NCBI GenBank assembly: GCA_016719565.1
Contig: JADJYU010000019.1
Location: forward strand, 1 to 23,476
DNA: 23,476 nucleotides
Direction of reading: 5' to 3'
From: Ignavibacteria bacterium
GTDB lineage: Bacteria; Bacteroidota; Ignavibacteria; Tepidaquicellales; Tepidaquicellaceae
Under the pieces are notes generated by a model that was not told the DNA's origin, ran no database searches, and saw only the letters and a list, made by a program, of their open reading frames with translations. A program made the position numbers and the translations under genes. Shown one piece after another: positions 17,476 through 23,476 of this stretch (position 1 is the first letter of the stretch; each line of letters starts with the position of its first letter).

Positions 17476-17685
17476 AACATAAATAAACTTTTTTTTTCCG
17501 TCGGAATTTAAGAGATGGGTACGAGGGGTTTGAATTTAAATTCTCATGGGCGGGGGGGGGGAGGAGGGGTTTAAGTGGTTTTGTTAAATGAGTATTTTTC
17601 TTATCCGAATTCAAAATTAAATATTTTCACTTTAAAATTTATTTAATTGTACTTAGTTTGACCCCCCCTTGTCAATTCTGTAGAA

Positions 17686-17729
17686 AACCTTATTAAAATA
17701 TTCCAGACGTAGCAAATACTTTCCTATTT
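17686..17729. repeat. dispersed intergenic module, copy 2
   Basis: Matches 5632-5677 (CTTATTAAAATATT, CAGACGTAG, AAATACTTT) with two short gaps and a few substitutions. A C7 run lies about 20 bp before it and a C/G hairpin after it, as in copy 1. Confidence 0.7.
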
Positions 17730-17810
17730 CCAAACTTTTCTTGATCAAAAACTTTATTATCATAATCCCCGTCCTTTGAAAAGGGGGAAGAGGTTGATAA
17801 ATTTCAAGAT

Positions 17811-18507
17811 TTAACTTTTCCTCAAATAAACACTATTCACAACCCCAATAAAATTATTCACACTCTTCTCAAGCGTAAATCCATTCTTATTGCAGACACC
17901 GGTAAACTCCTGAACTGTCAGAAAATTCTGAACTGAGTCGGATAAGTAATTGTATGCGGTCTTACTTTTAGATAATTTGTTTCCGAGGAAAGGCATGATC
18001 TTGCTGAAGTAAAAGTTGAATATCCTTGAACTGATTTTCTCCGCTTTGAACATTTCAATGATGATTAGATAGCCGCCGGGTTTGAGAACTCTGTGTATCT
18101 CAGTCAGAGATTCATTCAGGTTCTCGAAATTTCTCACGCCGAAACCGATTGTGACAAGATCAATGCTTTCATCTTCAAAAGGCATGGATGCCGCTTCCGC
18201 CTGTATCAGCTCAAGTCTTTCGTCACTGATCTTTATTCTTTGCAGCTCAAGCATTTTTTTTGAAATGTCTACTGCAAAGATCTTTACAGGATCGAGTTTG
18301 AGAAGTTCGAGTGTGAGGTCGCCTGTGCCGGATGCGAGATCGACTATATTTGGAAAATTTAATTTCCTTCTTCTGAAGTTCGCTGACAATTTTTCTTCTC
18401 CATATGATATCACTGCGCGCAGTGAATAGATGATTCAGTCTGTCATATGACGGAGCGATCTCATCAAACATCGCCTCAATTTTTTTCCGTGATTTATCGG
18501 GCTGCAT
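17811..18507 (-). CDS. ubiE: demethylmenaquinone methyltransferase UbiE/MenG (one frameshift)
   Basis: About 231 residues, start ATG 18507 two bases after the stop of the upstream permease gene. The N-terminus (KSRKKIEAMFDEIAPSYDRL, then NHLFTARSDIIWRRK) and the SAM-binding motif DLASGTGDLTLELL (about 56-69) are followed by AVDISKKMLELQRIK, LVTIGFGVRNFENL and LKPGGYLIIIEM. All are diagnostic of UbiE/MenG. The enzyme methylates demethylmenaquinone to menaquinone with S-adenosylmethionine. In this lineage menaquinone, not ubiquinone, is expected, so MenG is the likely role. One extra T in the AAATTTTCC run near 18360 breaks the frame between residues 51 and 52. The C-terminus (NNFIGVVNSVYLRKS) differs a little from the usual ending. 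Last gene of the minus-strand block. Confidence 0.92.
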
Positions 18508-18509
18508 TA

Positions 18510-19726
18510 TTAACTGAATCTGATTGATTTGACAGGATCGAGTTTCGATGCGAGGAAGGAAGGTATAAGCGTTGCTGTAATGGTCAGTATAAATGTTATG
18601 ACCGTTATGAAAATTATATAATCGGGATTAAGAAGTATCGGTACGCTCTTCATATAATATATTTCCGGCAGCGCGAAGAAGTTATATTTCATCTCCAGGA
18701 AACAAATTCCGAGTCCCAGAATATTGCCTAAAATTATTCCGATGATGCCGATGAGCAGTCCGTCATAGAGGAAGATCTTTACAATTCCTGACTTGCTTAC
18801 TCCCAGTGTTTTTAAAACTCCTATCGACTGCGTCTTCTCAAGCACGAGCATCAGCAGGGTTCCGACTATGTTAAAGGTAGCGACAAGAATGATCAGACCA
18901 AGTACGATAGGTATCGGAGCTTTCTGCAGTTCCACCCAGGTGAAGAGCGGCTTGTATAACTGGAAAAGAGACTTAGGATAATAAGGATAGCCGATCTCAG
19001 TTTTAATTTTATTAACAACAGCTCCGGCATTATCAATGTCATACAGCTCGATCTCATGCCGCTGACATTTTCTCCGTATTCAAATAACTTCTGAGTGGTC
19101 CTGATGTCAGTATAAATAATTATATCATCAAGTTCCTTAAGTCCCGTCTCATAAATTCCGCTTACTATGAACTGTTTCAGCTTCGGCTGATTGAACGGTC
19201 CCGGTATCCCGTTTAATCCGAAGACTATTACTTTATTACCGGCTTCTATACCCAGCTTCTTCGCAAGTTTATCGCCGATAAGTAATTTTGAAAAATTAGA
19301 ATCGACAGGCGAAATATCAGAACTTCCGCTGATGATCTTGTTTTTACTTTTGGAAAGATCCGTCTCGGGTACGATTCCCTTCAGTATAATTCCTTCCACA
19401 CCGGTTTTGAATCTTATGACGGCTTCCTTCTGAACTATCGGCGAAATGCCCTTTAATTTCTTGAAATCATTTTTCATCATAGTAATCACTTCTTTATGAT
19501 CCGACAGACCTTCGGAGAGAAATGAAGTGATCTGAATATGCGATACGAGACCTGCCACTTTATCACGGATCTCTTTTTCAAATCCGTTCAGCACGGACAC
19601 GGCGATGATAAGCGCCGCCACGCCGAGCGTAACTCCGATGATGGAAATGTAGGTTATGAATGAAATGAATTTTGATTCGCCTTTGGAAAATAAAAATCTT
19701 CCGGCTATGAAAAGTTTATAGTTCAT
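18510..19726 (-). CDS. LolC/LolE-type ABC transporter permease (one frameshift)
   Basis: About 405 residues, start ATG 19726 seven bases after the prfB stop. It opens LFIAGRFLFSKGESKFISFI and TYISIIGVTLGVAALIIAVS (first membrane helix, about 20-48), then VLNGFEKEIRDKVAGLVSHI, which is the LolC/E N-terminal signature. A periplasmic MacB-like domain follows, with IPGPFNQPKLKQFIVSGIYE. The C-terminal FtsX domain has three more helices (VLGLIILVATFNIVGTLLML, GLLIGIIGIILGNILGLGIC, FITVITFILTITATLIPSFL) and ends ASKLDPVKSIRFS. The family extracts lipoproteins from the inner membrane with the LolD ATPase. No lolD gene is in the window. A base is missing near 19060. With it restored, ELYDIDNAGAVVNKIKTEIG links the halves. 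LolC and LolE cannot be told apart here, and single-permease LolF-like forms also exist. Confidence 0.85.
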
Positions 19727-19733
19727 TAAGCCG

Positions 19734-20818
19734 TTAATCTAATAAAAACGCTTTTATGAATCCCTCTATCTCTCCGTTCATAACGCCCTGAGTATCACTT
19801 GTCTCAAAATCAGTTCTGTGATCTTTCACCATATTATAGGGATGGAAGACGTAACTTCTTATCTGACTCCCCCACTCAATTTTTTTCTTAGTGTTTTCAA
19901 TTGTCTGAAGTCTCGCCAATTCTTTTTCCTTTGCGATCATGTAGAGCTTTGACTTGAGCATCTTCATCGCATTCATTTTATTCTGATTCTGTGATCTTTC
20001 ATTCTGACACTGCACGACAATGCCTGAAGGAGCGTGAGTGATCCGTATTGCAGTCTCGACCTTATTCACATTCTGTCCGCCTGCGCCGCCTGCGCGGAAT
20101 GTATCGACTTTTATGTCAGCGGGATTTATCTCAATTTCAATTTCGTCATCGATGACAGGACTTACATAGACTGCCGCAAAAGAAGTGTGTCGTTTTTTAT
20201 TAGAATCAAAAGGAGAGATCCTGACGAGTCTGTGAACGCCGTTCTCAGCTTTGAGATAACCGTAAGCGTAATCGCCTTTCACTTCGACAGTAGCGCTTTT
20301 AATTCCCGCGCCGTCTCCGTCAAGCCGGTCGACCAAAGAAGTTTTGAAATTATTATTCTCGCAGTATCTGAGATACATTCTCAAAAGCATTTCAGCCCAG
20401 TCCTGCGACTCGGTTCCTCCTGCGCCGGAATTGATTGTAATGATCGCATCCCTGATATCGTCTTTGTCAGAGAGCATGTTTTTGAATTCCACTTCAGTCA
20501 GCTCTTTCTCAAATGCATCAATGTCCCTGTCGATCTCTGCTGACATTGACTCATCGCCTTCTGCTTCTGCGAATTCTATTAAACCGTTAATGTCGATGAA
20601 TTTTGTTTCGACTCCGTTAAATTCCTCAACCCATTTTTTCAGATTGGAAATTTCCTGAAGTATTTTTTGCGCGGCTTTGTTGTCTTCCCAGAAATTCTCA
20701 CGGTTTGTGAATCCAGTTCTTTTATTTTGAGATCTTGTTATCGATTTCAAAGAAACCTCCGTAATGAATCTATTTTATCTTTCGAATCTTTTAATCTGTA
20801 CTTCTGCTGTTCAAACAT
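19734..20818 (-). CDS. prfB: peptide chain release factor 2 (programmed frameshift plus two indels)
   Basis: About 361 residues. The true start is ATG 20818 (MFEQQKYRLKDSKDKIDSLR). Codon 24 is an in-frame TGA that is passed by a programmed +1 shift. The downstream frame gives EIDNKISKIKELDSQTV and then ENFWEDNKAAQKILQEI, once one base is restored near 20725 (A run) and one near 20700. RF2 features are clear: the SPF stop-codon anticodon tripeptide at about 202-204 (VRISPFDSNKKRHTSF) and the GGQ peptidyl hydrolysis motif at about 247-249 (FRAGGAGGQNVNKVET), matching positions 205-207 and 250-252 in E. coli. It releases peptides at UGA and UAA. A shorter reading from TTG 20750 is open for 338 codons but lacks the N-terminus. 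25 bp follow the AtuA-like gene, and the permease gene begins 7 bp later. Confidence 0.95.
20747..20760 (-). promoter_or_regulatory. RF2 autoregulatory +1 frameshift site
   Basis: On the minus strand: GGAGG, spacer TTT, CTT, TGA. An internal Shine-Dalgarno-like sequence lies three bases before the CTT slip codon, which precedes the in-frame TGA. This is the same arrangement as E. coli prfB (AGGGGG TAT CTT TGA). Low RF2 slows termination at this TGA and favours the shift to T|GAA, so the factor controls its own synthesis. Confidence 0.93.
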
Positions 20819-20843
20819 TTTATGTGGGTTTTAAATTATATGA

Positions 20844-21156
20844 TTATTTTTCAATTTCCATTTTCAATAGCGCTGACGCAAGAGTCTTTCCCTGCGCATC
20901 CAGCATCAACGAGACCGTTCCGCCGCCGCCGAGGAGTGTTGTTCAAAAGAAAATTCAGCGCGTTGATATTCGGCAGTTCATATCTTATGACCTCTCCCTT
21001 GCAGATGCCTTCAAAAAATGTCTTAACCTTTTCCGCCGTGACTTCTCTTTTAATTAATTCATAGTCTTCCTTATTATAAGCGATCAGTCCGATGTTTGCA
21101 GCATCACCCTTATCCCCGCTTCTTCCGTGACAGATATCTCTTAATTTTATTTTCAT
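20844..21156 (-). CDS. AtuA-like ferredoxin-fold small protein (one frameshift)
   Basis: About 103 residues, start ATG 21156. It begins MKIKLRDICHGRSGDKGDAA and NIGLIAYNKEDYELI, continues VKTFFEGICKGEVIRYELPN and INALNFLLNNTLGGGGTVSL, and ends MLDAQGKTLASALLKMEIEK once one extra C near 20935 is removed. The ARSGDKGDxANIG motif, the RYELPNxxALNF strand and the GGGGTxSLxxDxQGK loop are the signature of the domain that forms the C-terminus of AtuA/DUF1446 proteins (acyclic terpene utilisation) or stands alone as a separate gene. Its biochemical role is not known. It is the third gene of the block, 28 bp after the methyltransferase-like gene and 25 bp before prfB. The usual partner, the large DUF1446 protein, is not in the window. 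Confidence 0.85.
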
Positions 21157-21184
21157 ATTTCAGATCTGTTAATTGATTAAAATT

Positions 21185-21673
21185 TTATTTTCCTTTTATT
21201 CTGACATACAGCATCACAGCATTCAGTATGGAAAAAATAACTGCGTGTAATATAAATCAAATATCATCGGGATGGTAAATATCTCGCAGATTACAATTAT
21301 ATAATTCGGATGTTTGAAATATTTATAAAGTCCTCCGCTGACAAGACTTGTCCCGTGAATTCTGTAAATCTTTGTATTCCAGTATTTACCGAGTGTCAGC
21401 AGTACTGAAATTCTCGCTGTCTGCAGAAGTATGAAAAATACCAAAAACAAATAATTAATAATATTGTATTTATACTCCCCTGCCGTCAAATAATATTCAA
21501 AGATCATTGAAAGAAAAAAAGCTGTATGTAAGAGGACGATGTATTTATAGTGACTTCCGCCGTATTCCACTGCGCCGTTTGCCAGAAGCCATTTCTCATT
21601 TCTCTTTGAGATTAACAGTTCGGTAAACCGCTGAAGTATTACGAATTGAAATTATTATAACGAAAAGTGACAT
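21185..21673 (-). CDS. isoprenylcysteine carboxyl methyltransferase-like protein, YpbQ/BpsB type (two frameshifts)
   Basis: About 162 residues. ATG 21673 is ten bases after the polyketide synthase stop. The reading MSLFVIIISFVILQRFTELL then RNEKWLLANGAVEYGGSHYK requires removing one base near 21645. The C-terminus AVIFSILNAVMLYVRIKGK requires one added base near 21245. Several membrane helices are visible, and the ICMT core is GKYWNTKIYRIHGTSLVSGG then LYKYFKHPNYIIVICEI, where the HPNY motif and adjacent residues bind S-adenosylmethionine. In Bacillus subtilis the homologue YpbQ/BpsB O-methylates alkylpyrones made by the adjacent type III polyketide synthase BpsA. The same gene order here (synthase then methyltransferase) supports that role, acting in the membrane on long-chain products. 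The inference rests on context, and the substrate is not proven. Confidence 0.85.
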
Positions 21674-21683
21674 CAGGTTATCT

Positions 21684-22721
21684 TCAGTTTGATTGAATAT
21701 TCAGAAGTACCATCTCGCTTGAAAACCCGGGACCGAGTGAGGTCATTAATCCGAAGCCGTCTTTAAAACCGCTGCTGATAAAATGCTCAAGCACATAGAT
21801 CACGGTAGCCGACGACATGTTCCCGTATTTTCTCAAAAGGCTTTTTGTATTATCAAGAAACGACGGATCAATATCCAGTGACTTTATGTATGCCTCGATT
21901 ACTTTTATACCTCCCGGATGCGTAACGTAGTTTTTTATATCATCAGTCTTCAGAGCATTTCTTTTTAAAAATATCTCTATGTCAGGTCTCAGTTTATCTT
22001 CGACTATCAAAGGTATGTCTCTTGAAAAAATTACTTTAAGTCCTGCATCCGTAACCTCCCAGCCCATAACGTCAATTGAATCATAGCATATTCTGCTCAT
22101 CGCGTCTTTTATTTCAATCTTAGAATTTATTCCTTTAGAGAATTCAGACCGTCACCTTTAATAAGCACTGCAGCGACTCCGTCTGAGAATAAACTTGTCG
22201 CTACTAAATTACTTTTCGAGTAATCATCATTAAGAAAGGTTAAAGAACATAATTCAGATGTAACTAAAATGACAAGCGCATTTGGGTTTGACTCTGTGAT
22301 CACTTTAGCTTTTGCAATTCCCGCGACTCCTCCCGCGCAGCCGAGTCCCCACAGCGGATATCTGTTTATGTTTTTATTCAGCTTAAGTTCATTGATAATA
22401 AAAGCGTCAGGGCTTGGCGTCGATATGCCTGTGGATGAGATAAAAATAATATCCGTTATATCATCGGAACTGAATCTGATTTAGAAAGACAATCTTTTAT
22501 CGCGCTGACAGAAAACTCAACTGTAAATTTCAGATAATCAGAATTTCTTTCAGCGAATGATTTCCTTTTTTTTAAAATATTCTAAGGGAACGCATAAATT
22601 TCTTTCGTCAATTTCAGAGTTCTCAAATACTGACATAAGTCTTTCCGCATCGGGTACTTTTCCGTTAAATATTCCTTCTGCGAATTTTTTTCATTTCACT
22701 CTGGGCAAACTTGTAAGGCAT
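21684..22721 (-). CDS. type III polyketide synthase (four frameshifts)
   Basis: About 345 residues from ATG 22721 (MPYKFAQSEMKKFAEGIFNG). A few more N-terminal residues may be encoded as far as about 22760, where no clean start is seen. The catalytic triad of chalcone/stilbene synthase-like enzymes is present: Cys about 128 (WGLGCAGGVAG), His about 268 (NYVTHPGGIKVIEAY) and Asn about 301 (LLRKYGNMSSATVIYVLEHF). Family strands ISSTGISTPSPD, LVILVTSELCSLTF and LFSDGVAAVLIKGD are also seen, and the end is LGPGFSSEMVLL. It condenses an acyl starter with malonyl-CoA, probably a long-chain acyl giving alkylpyrones or alkylresorcinols as in BpsA and ArsB/C, but the product cannot be read from the sequence. 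Frames change near 22688 and 22568 (extra A in runs), 22478 and 22136 (one missing). First gene of the minus-strand block. Confidence 0.9.
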
Positions 22722-23060
22722 ATCCGTTCCTGGATACTGAGATAATTTCCGGCAATGTTAAATATTAATTTATATTCAATCTAATGTTCTGAATTCTCAA
22801 ATTGAAGTAAGTTTTTTAATCATTGTTAGGCAAAGACAATTCCCAAAATCCGAAAACAAATGATATTACCTCAAAGGCTCAAAGTCTCAAGTTAAAATTT
22901 TTAAAAACAGTATTCTTGTGAGCCTTCGAGCCTTTGAGGCAGGCAATTAGAATAATGGTTTGAGTTTTTAAATTTACTTCAATTAAGTATTTTGAACACA
23001 ATTAAATTTTTTCAAACATACAACAAGAAGAGAATTTCTGAAGCAGTCTTCTGTTATTGG
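22722..23060. other. upstream region of the polyketide synthase block
   Basis: No gene. It contains the inverted repeat at 22869-22939 and otherwise AT-rich DNA. The promoter of the six-gene minus-strand block should lie here, or to its left next to 22760. No element is clear enough to call. Confidence 0.5.
22869..22939. repeat. long imperfect inverted repeat
   Basis: Left arm CCTCAAAGGCTC plus AAAGTCTCAAG (22869-22891). Right arm CTTGTGAGCCTTC plus GAGCCTTTGAGG (22915-22939). The outer 12 bp pair perfectly and the inner part with few mismatches, around a 23-nt AT-rich centre. It could form a long stem in RNA. Confidence 0.75.
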
Positions 23061-23066
23061 GTAAAT

Positions 23067-23476
23067 GGGACACTTCTTGCTCCTAAAGTTTTTCAATGAA
23101 TCTGATCTCAAAGCCATCAGTCATCAGCCGGCGCAGGTCTGACAGACCGTCACATTTATGAAATTAAAAGATACCCACAGAAGTAACAATTTTCGAAGCC
23201 AGAAACCGATCGGCGGAAGAGTGGCGGCATAAAATCACTGATGAACCTGTTCCTGAAGATAATCTCGTCATCGAGCTCTATGCGGAGTGGATCGGCGGAT
23301 CACACGAAAGGATCATCGCTCTATGTGATCAGTTCGGTCTTGTAACTGGAGAATAACAGATTCAAAGAAGAGACTTATATATAAAGGAGAGTTCAAGCCA
23401 GTGAGAGGGATTATTCACCGGAATGGAAAGTAAAGTTTGAAAAGATATTATCAGATTACAAATATCTGACTGACGC
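23067..23476 (+). pseudogene. unrecognised coding region, frameshifted and cut by window end
   Basis: Coding character is clear in pieces that lie in different frames: MGHFLLLKFFNESDLKAIS (from 23067), AGLTDRHIYEIKRYP (near 23135-23177), then EVTIFEARNRSAEEWRHKIT, DEPVPEDNLVIELYAEWIGG and SHERIIALCDQFGLVTGE with a stop at 23353-23355. ENNRFKEETYI and SERDYSPEWKVKFEKILSDY continue to the window end. The pieces follow each other in order as in one protein with about four indels. The first part has a look of a helix-turn-helix (SDLKAIS..AGLTDRHIYEIKR), but this is weak. I do not recognise the family and assign no function. It is divergent from the polyketide synthase block. Confidence 0.45.

Larger units (their letters stand above)
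17336..17810. other. intergenic region with palindromes and G-rich runs
   Basis: No gene. It holds two hairpins at 17409-17475, a run of ten G at 17552-17561 inside a G-rich 20-mer, the 17-nt word shared with 5752-5768, the 45-bp module shared with 5632-5677, and a CCCC...AAAAGGGGG hairpin at about 17767-17786 just after the ubiE stop, which may serve as its terminator. Confidence 0.6.

Noticed and set aside
20034..20658. Plus-strand open frames opposite prfB
   Set aside because: These are antisense shadows of a well-identified gene with no own start context or family.
1..23476. tRNA or rRNA genes
   Set aside because: No GTTCRANNC-type T arm within a cloverleaf and no rRNA-like conserved segment was found on reading either strand.
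1..23476. Stop-codon reassignment as the explanation for broken frames
   Set aside because: The continuing protein lies in a different frame in each case, so reading a stop codon as an amino acid would not restore it. prfB TGA is the only in-frame case and is explained by the classic RF2 shift.

Overview
The window looks like a chromosomal segment from the Ignavibacteria/Chlorobi side of the Bacteroidota. The evidence is an AT-rich sequence, five secreted proteins that end in a Por-secretion (type IX) sorting domain with the YPNPFNPATTIKYQIP-type opening typical of Ignavibacteria, a menaquinone-type UbiE methyltransferase, and intergenic DNA full of GC-rich palindromes. Almost every gene is interrupted by single-base insertions or deletions, mostly in homopolymers. 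I count about 36, and they hit essential genes such as prfB. I therefore treat them as probable sequencing or assembly errors and give each gene its reconstructed full span.

Layout. 1-1350: remains of a small antitoxin-like gene, two adjacent hairpins, then a direct duplication of about 340 bp whose second copy holds a DUF2188 gene and whose first copy holds a truncated one. GC-rich palindromes sit between and inside the copies. 1355-2196: a minus-strand gene of unknown function just upstream of the DUF2188 gene. 2273-2303: a perfect 31-nt palindrome. 2492-2908: twenty copies of a 21-bp tandem repeat. 3517-4969: a hypothetical protein of about 484 aa. 4970-5900: repeat-rich non-coding DNA.

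5901-14283 (+): four consecutive genes for type IX-secreted proteins. The first three are about 800-aa tandem paralogues (signal peptide, N-terminal beta domain, PKD domain, repeated beta modules, sorting domain). The fourth is a shorter protein that shares one module. 14456-16579 (-): a convergent gene for a 14-repeat BNR/Ycf48-like beta-propeller, also with a sorting domain. 16769-17335 (-): a Uma2-family nuclease.

17811-22721 (-): a tight six-gene block read in the order type III polyketide synthase, isoprenylcysteine-methyltransferase-like (YpbQ/BpsB type) protein, AtuA-like ferredoxin-fold small protein, prfB (release factor 2 with its programmed +1 frameshift site intact), LolC/E-type ABC permease, and UbiE/MenG. 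Gaps are 2-28 bp. The first two genes resemble the Bacillus alkylpyrone synthase plus O-methyltransferase pair. The last three are housekeeping functions: termination, lipoprotein export and menaquinone methylation. The right end (about 23067-23476, +) holds a broken, unrecognised coding region that runs off the window.
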